From positions 36,203-100,202 of the forward strand of contig JAFDZO010000006.1 of NCBI GenBank assembly GCA_018266845.1: DNA of 64,000 bases. The letters are read 5' to 3'. This DNA comes from Bacteroidota bacterium. GTDB taxonomy: Bacteria > Bacteroidota > Ignavibacteria > Tepidaquicellales > Tepidaquicellaceae. Shown in pieces: positions 52,102 through 61,900 of the stretch. The stretch's first letter is position 1. Every line of letters starts with the position of its first letter. Made by a program: the position numbers and the translations under genes. The notes under the pieces were generated by a model. That model was not told where the DNA came from, made no database searches, and saw only the letters and a list, made by a program, of their open reading frames with translations.

Positions 52102-54764
52102 TATTGATTCGGTATATCACTATGCTCAACCTTCACAGGATTTAAGCTCTCCCTGAACTTATTCACAATCTGAATACATCTTGGAATGTTATCCGGCAGC
52201 AGCACCAGCAGTTCATTTTTCTTCGTATGGCTTAATGCAAACTCAATCGCCTGAACTTCATCTGCAATTACTTTGTGCTTAATCTCGGGATTTGCCTTCA
52301 AAATACCTTTCAGCAGTAAATCGGAAATTTCATCGGCAGAGCTTCTTCCCCGTAGATTATCGTCCTGCCTGATAACAACTTTTGTAAACATCTTTCCTAT
52401 TACGCTTCCAAGCTTTATTATATCCTCATCCCTTCTATCACCTGTTCCCGCTACAACTCCGATTTTTACTTTGTTCGGGAATTTATCAACAAACTTAGAA
52501 AGCGCTTCCATTCCGGCAGGATTGTGCGCAAAGTCAATAAGCACTTTGAAATCGCCAACTTCAATTAAATTCAATCTGCCCGGAGTCTGTGCTGTGCCAG
52601 GAACAAATGAAGTCAGCCCGAATTTTATATCTTCAGTCGAAAGTCCTTCCAGATAAGCTGCAAGCGTAGCGGCTAAAACATTTTGAATCATAAATGCAGC
52701 GCGCCCGCCATAGGTAAGAGGAATATTTATAACTTTTTCAATGCGGACTTTCCATCCGCTTTTAATAATCGTGATGTAATTGTTTTCAAATACCGCTGCT
52801 ATACCTCCGCCGGCAGTGTGCTTCTTAATTCTTTTATTGTGTTCATCCATACTGAAGAGCGCAACTTTACACTCTAAATCTTCCCGCATTTTATAAACCA
52901 AATCATCATCGGCATTTAAAATTGCATAACCGTTTTTCTTCACGCTTTCAGGCACAACACTTTTTACGCGCGCCATATCTTCGATTGTGTTAATATCTTT
53001 TAATCCAAGATGGTCAACTGTTACGTTTGTACAGATACCTATATCACATTGGTCAAAGCCAAGACCTGCGCGTAAAATTCCTCCGCGCGCAGTTTCAAGC
53101 ACGGCGATTTCTACAGTTGGGTCCATCAAAACCATTCGTGCAGACATTGGTCCTGTGTTATCGCCCGGCTCAATCAAAGTGTTTCCAATATAAACACCTT
53201 CTGTAGTAGTATAGCCGACAGTATAGCCGACCTGCTTCATTATATGCGCAATTAATCTTGAAGTTGTTGTCTTTCCGTTTGTGCCTGTAACAGCAATTAT
53301 AGGAATTCTGGATGGAGCGCCGGGAGGAAATAACATATCAACAAGCGGCTCTGCAACGTTTCTGCCTATGCCCTCCGAAGGCTCAAGGTGCATTCTGAAG
53401 CCGGGCGCAGCGTTTACTTCAACAATTCCACCGCCGTTTTCAGAGAGCGGAGTAGAAACATCCGGCGCAATAATATCTATTCCTGCTACATCAAGCCCTA
53501 CAATTTTTGCGATACGTTCAAACAGGAAAATATTCTGCGGGTCAACCTCTTCGGTGCGGTCAATGGCAGTTCCTCCGGTAGAAATATTTGCAGTAGATTT
53601 TAAATAGCAGACTTCATTCTTCTTCAAAATTGTTTCAAGCGTATATCCTTTCAGTTCGAGTATTCTTAAAGTCATGTCATCAGCTTTTATCGCCGTAAGA
53701 GTTTTTTCATGCCCGTAACCTCTGCGCGGGTCGAGATTTTCCTTATCAATCAACTGTTGAATGGTTGACTTTCCGTCCCCTTTTACACATGCAGGAATCC
53801 TTTCCGCAACGGCTATCAGTTTATTATTAATAACAAGCGCCCTGAAATCACTGCCTGTCAATGAACGCTCAATAATAATTGTTCGCGCAAACTTCTTCGC
53901 TTCAGTGAACGCAGTTTTAACTGCTTCCATAGTAGTGAGGTTCGCCGTTATTCCCTTGCCGTGATTGCTATCCAAAGGTTTTACCGCTACAGGAAAACCA
54001 AGCCTGTTTACTACATCTTCTATCTCGTCTTCATTTCTTATAGTATATCCTTTAGGAACAGGCACTCCCATTTCTCCCAATAATTTTTTCGTTGCGCTTT
54101 TATCCGAGGCAAGGTCAACAGAAATCATATTTGTGCGGCATGTTGTCGTAGCTTGTATTCTCTGCTGGTGAATTCCATAACCGAGTTGAACTAATGATTG
54201 GTCGTTTAATCTTATGTGTGGAATATTTCTGTTCCGCGCTTCTTCAACAATCGAGCCTGTGCTTGGACCAAACCTCACATCTTCCCTGATTTCCCGCAGT
54301 CGCTGAATAACTTCATCTCTGAACTTTACTACATCTTCATAGGAAGAACCCTCGGCTAACATACGGAAAAGCTCAACAGCTTTTTTCGCAGTATAAATCC
54401 CAGCCTCCTCCTCAATATAGCTGAAGATAACATTATAAACTCCTTTGCTTGAAGTTTCGCGGGTGCGTCCAAAACCTGTATCCATTCCGGCGAGCGTTTG
54501 CAGTTCAAGAGCCATGTGCTCGATAACGTGTCCTGCCCAAGTGCCTTCTTCAACGCGCTTGAAAAAACCTCCTGCGAAATCGTAGCTGCAGCGATGCTCT
54601 TCCAGAGTAGGAATAACAATCTTTAACTTTTCAAGAAAATCAGGAATTTTATTCGTCGGCTTTTGCTCGTAATCTTCGAGGTCAAGACGCATTACAATGA
54701 GCTTCGTTCTTCTTATGCTCCAATAATTTGGACCGCGGAGCGCTCTGATTTCAAGAATTTTCAT
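52101..54764 (-). CDS. cphA: Cyanophycin synthetase
   Basis: The 887-residue product makes multi-L-arginyl-poly-L-aspartate. Its N-terminal domain begins MKILEIRALRGPNYWSIRR and carries HVIEHMALELQTLAGM. The ATP-grasp domain follows at about 215-480 (SATKKLLGEMGVPVPKGYTI, LDSNHGKGITANLT, GIVEVNAAPGFRMHLEPSEG). The C-terminal Mur-ligase domain has the P-loop AVTGTNGKTTTSRLI near residue 491 and DFAHNPAGMEAL. It is full length. The cyanophycinase gene lies 141 bp upstream on the same strand, so synthesis and first-step breakdown are encoded together. Confidence 0.95.
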   Translation of the reverse strand: MKILEIRALRGPNYWSIRRTKLIVMRLDLEDYEQKPTNKIPDFLEKLKIVIPTLEEHRCSYDFAGGFFKRVEEGTWAGHVIEHMALELQTLAGMDTGFGRTRETSSKGVYNVIFSYIEEEAGIYTAKKAVELFRMLAEGSSYEDVVKFRDEVIQRLREIREDVRFGPSTGSIVEEARNRNIPHIRLNDQSLVQLGYGIHQQRIQATTTCRTNMISVDLASDKSATKKLLGEMGVPVPKGYTIRNEDEIEDVVNRLGFPVAVKPLDSNHGKGITANLTTMEAVKTAFTEAKKFARTIIIERSLTGSDFRALVINNKLIAVAERIPACVKGDGKSTIQQLIDKENLDPRRGYGHEKTLTAIKADDMTLRILELKGYTLETILKKNEVCYLKSTANISTGGTAIDRTEEVDPQNIFLFERIAKIVGLDVAGIDIIAPDVSTPLSENGGGIVEVNAAPGFRMHLEPSEGIGRNVAEPLVDMLFPPGAPSRIPIIAVTGTNGKTTTSRLIAHIMKQVGYTVGYTTTEGVYIGNTLIEPGDNTGPMSARMVLMDPTVEIAVLETARGGILRAGLGFDQCDIGICTNVTVDHLGLKDINTIEDMARVKSVVPESVKKNGYAILNADDDLVYKMREDLECKVALFSMDEHNKRIKKHTAGGGIAAVFENNYITIIKSGWKVRIEKVINIPLTYGGRAAFMIQNVLAATLAAYLEGLSTEDIKFGLTSFVPGTAQTPGRLNLIEVGDFKVLIDFAHNPAGMEALSKFVDKFPNKVKIGVVAGTGDRRDEDIIKLGSVIGKMFTKVVIRQDDNLRGRSSADEISDLLLKGILKANPEIKHKVIADEVQAIEFALSHTKKNELLVLLPDNIPRCIQIVNKFRESLNPVKVEHSDIPNQ

Positions 54765-54905
54765 ATTATGGATGAAGGGTTGATGTGATTAAAAGTTTTC
54801 CTTTAAGATTATTTTTTATAACTTTAATCTATATAAAATGCTTTACCTACTTTAATTGTATAACTATAAGTACGAACAACTAAAAACGAGTAACGAAAAA
54901 CAAAG

Positions 54906-55739
54906 CTACACCTGCATATAATCACCCACCATCTCAAGCGGTTTTCTGTTTATTATGTCGTAGCGGATTGTGCTTGAAAGAATATGAAGCTGCAAGCCAA
55001 ATACAGAGAACGGTTCATTCTCTTTTACTTCGGCGATATTAATATAATTTACATTCGAGCCGTCAACGATTGTAACAGTTCCTTTCCCTAGCACTTCGAG
55101 TATTCCGTTTTTATTTATTAGTATTGCAGTATCTTCGTCTATACCTATTCCCAGATTTTTTGGATTGTAGCATACTGCCGTGATAATTCTGTTCAGTCTT
55201 GAACGCTGTGTGAAATGCTGGTCAATAATTATATCTTTCAAAATACTCAAGCCCGGAGAAATTCTAACTGCATTTTGGTTTGGCGATTGACCGTCTCCCC
55301 TTACAATCATTTCCGAACTCATACAAGCCGCGCCTGCGCTTGAGCCGGCAAGCACTAAGCCTTTCTTAACTCTTGCCGCAAGCTTTTTAATAAAATCCGT
55401 CCCGCCTAATATGGAGCTTAACCTCATCTGGTCGCCGCCTGTTATAAAGACTCCTGTCAGGTTATCGAGCATTTTGTCAGCATTCAAACTCAAAATATCC
55501 TGCCTCGAAGTTGCTTCCAGAACGGTTATTTTTTTTACACCTAGTGAACTGAATATTGTAGTATAAAGCTTTGCAGCTATCTCAGCAAAGTCAGATGCAA
55601 TGGGAATAATTAATATGTTTGCCTTCTTATCACCTGAAAGAGAAACAAATTTTCTAATGATGTGGCGCTCGTTGAACTTGTCCTCTGCTCCGCCAATGAT
55701 TAGTATCGGACCTCCGAAAGATTGTGAAGATTTTGCCAA
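54906..55739 (-). CDS. cphB: Cyanophycinase (peptidase S51)
   Basis: The 277-residue serine peptidase degrades cyanophycin to beta-Asp-Arg dipeptides. The start GGPILIIGGAEDKF, the nucleophile Ser in VLAGSSAGAACMS, FITGGDQMRL and IDQHFTQRSRLNRI are all family signatures. There is no signal peptide, which fits an intracellular reserve-polymer enzyme. It precedes cphA on the same strand; beta-aspartyl peptidase, the next enzyme, is not in the window. Confidence 0.94.
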   Translation of the reverse strand: MAKSSQSFGGPILIIGGAEDKFNERHIIRKFVSLSGDKKANILIIPIASDFAEIAAKLYTTIFSSLGVKKITVLEATSRQDILSLNADKMLDNLTGVFITGGDQMRLSSILGGTDFIKKLAARVKKGLVLAGSSAGAACMSSEMIVRGDGQSPNQNAVRISPGLSILKDIIIDQHFTQRSRLNRIITAVCYNPKNLGIGIDEDTAILINKNGILEVLGKGTVTIVDGSNVNYINIAEVKENEPFSVFGLQLHILSSTIRYDIINRKPLEMVGDYMQV

Positions 55740-55804
55740 TAAATTTATTTAATAATCAAAAGCACAATTTATCAAAATTAAAGTTATTTTTAGAGGGTAA
55801 ATTT

Positions 55805-55812
55805 TATCTTTG
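55805..55812 (+). promoter_or_regulatory. Possible -7 promoter element for the serine operon
   Basis: TATCTTTG fits TAnnTTTG of the Bacteroidota sigma factor, 163 bases before the serAB start. No clear -33 TTTG is seen at the right distance. The palindrome at 55857-55880 would lie in the leader. Confidence 0.22.
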
Positions 55813-55856
55813 TAATACTGATAGTTCTAATTTGGAAATTGAACTCTTCCGAACTT

Positions 55857-55880
55857 GTTAGGAAGCTCCAGCTTCGTAAC
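55857..55880. repeat. TCCA-loop palindrome in the serine-operon leader
   Basis: GTTAGGAAGC, loop TCCA, GCTTCGTAAC: ten-base arms with a single mismatch. Same plan as the palindromes at 27328-27350 and 33675-33702. Confidence 0.65.
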
Positions 55881-55975
55881 GTTTATGCCATAGTATAGGA
55901 TTAAGAACATTTCCGAACTAATCAAAGTAAATAATTTTGAGTTTAATATTTAAGACTATTTTTTCATTTTGAAGA

Positions 55976-57862
55976 GTGAATACTTATTACTTTTTTGATT
56001 TTGACAGTACCTTTACAAACTCCGAGGCGCTTGAGCTTCTTGCGGCAATTTCATTAGAAGGACGGAAAGACAAAGAGAAAATTCTTGCTGAAATAAAATC
56101 CATTACAGATAAGGCAATGGAAGGCAAGTTGAATTTTTCAACTGCCTTAAAACAAAGAATAAAGCTTCTTAACGCAAACAGAAATCACCTTGACACGTTA
56201 ATAAAAATTTTAAAGAAAAATATTTCAGTTTCCGTAAAAAGAAACAAAGAATTTTTCAAAAAAAATAACAGTAACATATATATTATTTCCGGTGGTTTTA
56301 AAGAATTTATCTTCCCAGTTGTGAAAAGTTTTGGCATAAAAGAAAAAAATATTTATGCCAATGAATTCAAGTTTAACAGCAAAGATGAAATAACAGGATT
56401 TGATGAGAAAAATATTTTATCACAAGATAAAGGAAAAATAAATCAGTTAAAAAAAATTAATCTCAAGGGAAACATTTATGTTATCGGCGACGGATATACT
56501 GATTTCGAACTGAAGAAAGCCGGACTTGCAGATAAATTTTTTGCATACACCGAAAATATTTCAAGGGATTCAGTTACGAAAAATGCAGATTACATTACTC
56601 CATCTCTTGAAGAATTTTTATTTTTAAATAAATTGCCTATGGCTATCTCTTATCCAAAAAACAGAATAAAGGTTTTACTGCTTGAGAATATTCATCAGAA
56701 CGCCGTGAAAATTTTCAAAAACGAAGGTTATCAGGTTGAACATATTAAAAAAAGTCTGCCGGAGAACGACCTTGCTGAAAAAATTAAAGATGTTTCCATT
56801 TTGGGGATACGCTCTAAAACACAAATTACGAAAAAAGTTCTTGATAATGCTAAAAGGCTTATCAGCATAGGCGCATTTTGTATAGGCACAAATCAGATTG
56901 ACCTTGATGAAGCTTTATCAAAAGGTATTGCCGTTTTTAACGCTCCTTTCAGCAATACACGAAGTGTAGTCGAGCTTGCTCTTGCAGAGATAATTATCCT
57001 GATGAGAAATATTTTTTCCAAAAGCAACGCGCTTCACAACGGAGTGTGGGATAAGAGCGCATCGTACAGCAATGAAGTTAGAGGAAAAAAACTTGGAATA
57101 ATCGGATATGGAAAAATCGGTTCGCAGCTTTCCATCCTTGCCGAAGATTTGGGTATGGATGTTTATTTTTACGATAACTCCGAGAAGCTGGCGCTTGGCA
57201 ACGCAAAAAAATGTAATTCGTTAAAAGAGCTTCTTAAAATTTCCGATGTGGTTACGCTCCATATAGACGGAAGCAAACACAATACTAATTTCATCGGCGA
57301 GAAGGAATTCCGCCAGATGAAAACGGGAGTCATTTTTTTAAATCTGAGCCGCGGGCATGTGGTAGATATTAACTCTCTCATAGGCAGCCTAAAGAGCGGG
57401 AAAATCCGCGGGTGCGCAATAGATGTTTTTCCGCATGAGCCGGAATCGAACGATGAAAAATTTTATTCTGAATTACAAAATCTGCCAAACGTAATTCTTA
57501 CGCCTCATATTGCAGGCAGCACCGAAGAGGCACAGGAAAATATTGCGGAGTTTGTGCCTTCAAAAATTATAGATTTTATTAACAACGGTAACTCTGTCTT
57601 TAGCGTGAACTTCCCCGAACTGCGCCTCCCTTCCTTTGAGAATGCGCACAGACTTATACATATTCACGAAAATGTTCCGGGAATTTTAGCGCAGATTAAT
57701 ACCATATTCAGCAAAAGAAACATTAATATTATTGGGCAATATCTGAAAACAAATGAAAAAATAGGATATGTGATTACCGATATTTCAAAAAAATATAATC
57801 CCGAACTGATTAACGATTTAAAAAACATTCAGCATACAATTAAATTCAGAGTATTATATTAA
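55976..57862 (+). CDS. Fused phosphoserine phosphatase and D-3-phosphoglycerate dehydrogenase
   Basis: The 628-residue product joins the last and first enzymes of serine synthesis. Residues 1-215 are a HAD phosphatase of the SerB type: nucleophile DFDSTFTNSEALELLA, IISGGF, and IGDGYTDFELKKAG in place of the more usual GDGxND. Residues about 225-545 are a SerA dehydrogenase: LGIIGYGKIGSQLSILAEDL (NAD site), NLSRGHVVDI (Arg), FPHEPES (Glu) and LTPHIAGSTEEAQEN (His). The C-terminal 70 residues are an ACT domain (IHIHENVPGILAQINTIFSK), a likely serine-feedback site. The SerC-like gene overlaps its stop by one base. GTG at 55976 is the start. Confidence 0.92.
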   Translation: MNTYYFFDFDSTFTNSEALELLAAISLEGRKDKEKILAEIKSITDKAMEGKLNFSTALKQRIKLLNANRNHLDTLIKILKKNISVSVKRNKEFFKKNNSNIYIISGGFKEFIFPVVKSFGIKEKNIYANEFKFNSKDEITGFDEKNILSQDKGKINQLKKINLKGNIYVIGDGYTDFELKKAGLADKFFAYTENISRDSVTKNADYITPSLEEFLFLNKLPMAISYPKNRIKVLLLENIHQNAVKIFKNEGYQVEHIKKSLPENDLAEKIKDVSILGIRSKTQITKKVLDNAKRLISIGAFCIGTNQIDLDEALSKGIAVFNAPFSNTRSVVELALAEIIILMRNIFSKSNALHNGVWDKSASYSNEVRGKKLGIIGYGKIGSQLSILAEDLGMDVYFYDNSEKLALGNAKKCNSLKELLKISDVVTLHIDGSKHNTNFIGEKEFRQMKTGVIFLNLSRGHVVDINSLIGSLKSGKIRGCAIDVFPHEPESNDEKFYSELQNLPNVILTPHIAGSTEEAQENIAEFVPSKIIDFINNGNSVFSVNFPELRLPSFENAHRLIHIHENVPGILAQINTIFSKRNINIIGQYLKTNEKIGYVITDISKKYNPELINDLKNIQHTIKFRVLY

Positions 57863-58950
57863 TGAGCAGCAGCAAAAAATATTTCACGTGCGGACCCACG
57901 GAGCTATATCCAATCGTAAGCGATGCTATTATTAAAGCGCTTGACGAAAAAATTCCATCCATATCTCATAGAGGAAAAGAGTTTGAAAAAATTTTCAGCT
58001 TGACTGTACATGAGCTTAAAAAACTAATGGGCATTCCAGATGACTTTATGATTTTCTTCAGCAGTTCAGGTACAGAGTGCATGGAGCGCATTATAGAGAA
58101 CATTGTTGAAAATTCTTCCTTTCATTTTGTCAACGGCTCATTTTCAGAAAGATTTTTTAAAACTGCTATCGAACTGAAAAAAAATTCTAAAGCGCATAAG
58201 GTTGATTTCGGTAAAGGATTTAATTTTGGCGAAATTGTAATTCCCGAAGAGACAGAGCTAATCTGTGTTACGCAAAATGAAACAAGCTCCGGCGCTGCTG
58301 TTCCGATGAAGCAGATAAGCGAATTAAAAGATAAGTATCCTAAAAAATTGATTGCTATAGATGTTGTTACTTCTGCGCCATATCAAAAAATCGACTTCGG
58401 TAAAATTGATATTGCTTTTTTTTCCGTGCAGAAAGGTTTTGGCTTGCCACCGGGCTTGGGTGTAACGATAATTCGCGAATCCTGCATTGAAAAAACTATA
58501 TACCTCAAAGAGCTGAACAATAATATCGGGACGTACAATAATTTTATTGACGCTGCATTATATTACAAAAAAAATCAAACTACAGTTACGCCCAATACAT
58601 TAGGAATCTACCTGCTTGGCAAAATTGCACAGCATCTGAATTCAATTGGAATAGAGAAAATCAGATTTGAAACCGAAGAGAAAGCAAAAATGTTATATGA
58701 TTATTTTTTCACAAGGAAGGATATGAAAATTTTCGTCGAAAACCCGTTTGACCGCTCAAAGACAATAGTAGTTATTGACTGCGGCGAAAAACAAAAGCAG
58801 ATTAAAAAGCATCTTGCAGATAATAATTTCATTGTAAGCTCCGGGTACGGTAAATTTTCCGAAACGCAGATAAGAATTGCAAATTTCCCGATGCACTCAA
58901 TAGAAGATACACAAAAGCTGATAAGTGTATTGGATGAAGCGGATTTTTAA
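57862..58950 (+). CDS. serC: Class V aminotransferase, probable phosphoserine aminotransferase
   Basis: The 362-residue PLP enzyme begins FTCGPTELYPIVSDAI, has the PLP Lys in FFSVQKGFGLPPGLGV and SISHRGKEFEKIF at the N-terminal active-site loop. Its start ATG overlaps the stop of the SerB-SerA fusion (TAATG), so it is co-translated; context makes 3-phosphohydroxypyruvate the likely substrate. The fold alone would also allow a serine-glyoxylate-type enzyme. Its stop overlaps the stop of the convergent histidine kinase by 4 bp. Confidence 0.87.
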   Translation: MSSSKKYFTCGPTELYPIVSDAIIKALDEKIPSISHRGKEFEKIFSLTVHELKKLMGIPDDFMIFFSSSGTECMERIIENIVENSSFHFVNGSFSERFFKTAIELKKNSKAHKVDFGKGFNFGEIVIPEETELICVTQNETSSGAAVPMKQISELKDKYPKKLIAIDVVTSAPYQKIDFGKIDIAFFSVQKGFGLPPGLGVTIIRESCIEKTIYLKELNNNIGTYNNFIDAALYYKKNQTTVTPNTLGIYLLGKIAQHLNSIGIEKIRFETEEKAKMLYDYFFTRKDMKIFVENPFDRSKTIVVIDCGEKQKQIKKHLADNNFIVSSGYGKFSETQIRIANFPMHSIEDTQKLISVLDEADF

Positions 58951-61900
58951 TTAACCCGGTACGGGAAAACTATAGTAACTTCCGTCCCTACGTTTTCCGT
59001 TGAGGTGATTTCCAGCCTGCCGTTGTGCATTGATACGGCTCTTTTTACGATTGTTAAACCTAAACCCGTTCCCGATAAATTACCGACATTACTGCCCTTG
59101 AAGAACGGCTCCGAAAGCCTTTCTTTATCCGAATCAGGAATGCCTATACCTTCATCTATTACTTTGATAATAATGTCATTCTTCTGCATATGCGCGTTGA
59201 ATGTAACCTCACTCTCAGGGGCAGAGAATTTAAAAGCATTTGAAAGAATGTTTTCTATAGCCTGTCTTAAAATTTCGGCATCAACATTGGCATCCACAGG
59301 AAGACCGGAAATATCTACTATAAGCTTAGGATGAGCTTTTTTGGCTTCGCGCTGGAGTAAGTCGTCAATGAGATTTTGAAGGAACGAATTCAGGTCAATA
59401 GGAGCAGATTTCATTTCAAGCTTTCCAGTATCTGATTTGCCCATAATAATAATATCATTCAGCATCTGATTCATGCGTTTGACGCTCTCTTGAATTCTGA
59501 TTATGTTCCGGCTTCTCTTATCTTCCGGGAGAGTTTCTCCGTATTTTTCTAAAATTTCTGCTGAACCTAAAATAGCCGTAAGAGGAGTTTTAAACTCGTG
59601 CGATGCCATAGTAACAAATTTTGAACGAAGGTCGGCAAGCTCCTTTTGCTTTTCAAATGAAAGCTCGATTTCCCTTTCAGCCCTCTTTCTTTCCGTAACG
59701 TCGGATAAAAAGGCGAGGACTGCCCTTTCGCCAGCCCAGTTAATAAGCACTGCATTGACGGAGAAAAATCTGACTAAGCCTCTTTTGGTAATTATTCTGT
59801 AAGTATAAACATTTGATTCAATAATTCCCTTCAGTTTATTCAAATGATTCTGAAGCGCAAGTCCTTTATCATCATCGTGTATATAGTTCAAAAATTTTGA
59901 ATAGTGCAGTTCTTCAGAAGTGTATCCGAGCAAATCATAAGTTCGCGGATTTGAATATTTTATCAATCCATCCTGCAATACCAGTATAGCTTCACTAGCA
60001 TTTTCAACAAGCACTTTATACTGCTCTTCGCTTGCGCTTAAGCTTTCTTCAGCTTTCTTTCTGAAAGATGCCTCAAGGCTTAATGTAAGCATTGTTGAAA
60101 TAGAAGCGATGAAGTCTTCCTCGGCAACTGACAACTCTTTTATTTCATTTGTTTCTTCAAGGCATATAATGCCGTAAATATCGCCCCGCAGCCACACGGG
60201 AATATCCATTATATATTTTATTCCGAGAGGCTTTAAGTAATTATCAACGATTCCTGTTTTTTCATCTCCCTGCGCGTCATTAGACTGAAGCTTCTTATTG
60301 CTCTTTAAAGCGTTATAGTAATCGTTAAAATTATCTGCAATTCCCGGGAAAGTAGCAGGAAGTGTAGTAGATTCCGAAGATTTATCAAACGTATCCGTCT
60401 TTCTGATGTACATCTTCTTGCACTTCAGCTTCATTTCTTCTTTATCTAAAATCCAAAAGCTGACTCTGTCGATATTTAAACTTTCAGCAGTAGCTGCAAG
60501 TATTTTTTCAAGCGAAAGATTGAAGTCGGATTTATCCACCTGCGATAAAGCCAGAAGAACATTTCTGTGCTGCAGAATTACTTCAAGGTTTTTCTTATCG
60601 TTTTCTTCTCTTGTTTTTCTTTCTATTGCAACCGAAATCTGCTCGGAAACAAACATCAGAATCTGTAGTTCATTTTCTCCGTAAGTATCTTCCCTGTGAT
60701 AATCCTGAATTGCCATTACGCCGATTGTTTCACCTTTGATTTTCAAAGGCACACCCATCCATAACGGAGAAGGTCTTCCTGTCTGCTCTATTTCGCCAGT
60801 TCTTATCAATTCGTCGGAAACACTCCTTGGAGAAAGTATTGCCTTTCCGGTCTTCACAACAAATTCCGTTATTCCCTTTTTAGCTCTTCTTGCAACTGGC
60901 TTATAATCATACTCGTCAACGTAATACGGAAAAGTTACAAAATCATTTTTCTTATCATAGAGGGCAATATAAAAATTCTTTGCAGGCATAAGAAGAGAAA
61001 TTATCCCGTGAATCTTTGAAAACAGCTCTATCATATCTTCGGAAACAGGAATAGCTTCAGCTATCTGATAAATTGCCTCCTGAACTTTTTCGTATCTCTT
61101 TCTTTCAACAATTTCGTTTTCGAGCTTTGCAGTTCTTTCCTTTATTCTTTCTTCGAGGAACGAGTTAATCTTTCTGATTTCCTCTTCGCTCTTGCGCACT
61201 TTTGCTTCTGCAATCTCTCTTTCGTTAATTAGATTTAGAAGCTCTGCCTGCTTGCTTCTTAAACGGTTAACCCTGTAATTGTAAGCCGAATACCCAGAAG
61301 CTGTAATCAATACGGCTATGCCCAAAATGAACCACCATGTTTTCCAGAATGGAGGGGTGATTTGGATTTTCAGAACAGCGCCCGTTTCATTCCAAACGCC
61401 GTCATTGTTAGAACCTTTTACGTGGAAAGTATATGTCCCGGGATTCAAGCTTGTATAAGTCGCATTCCTTCTGTTGCCTGCCGAAATCCATTCAACATCA
61501 ACTCCTTCAAGTTTGTACTTATATTGATTTTTTTCAGGGCGGGCAAAATCAAGAGATGCAAAATCAAGCGTGATAAAATTTCTGTCATAAGGAAGCACAA
61601 GCTTCTGCTCTGACTTAAACATATTCCAGTATTTCTCTAAATCCCGCTCGGGAACATTCTGCTCGATAAGTTTATAATCGGTGATAACTACATTGGGGAT
61701 AAATTTATTTTCGGGAATTGAATCAGGATAAAAATAATTCAATCCGTTTATACCGCCAAAAAACATTTTGCCGTCAGATGCTTTGTAGCACGCATTTTGC
61801 GTAAACACATTTGATTGCAGCCCGTCTAATACATTAAACGTTTTTGTTGTAAGCTCCTGCGGATTAAATTTAATCAGTCCTTTTGTTGTGCTAATCCACA

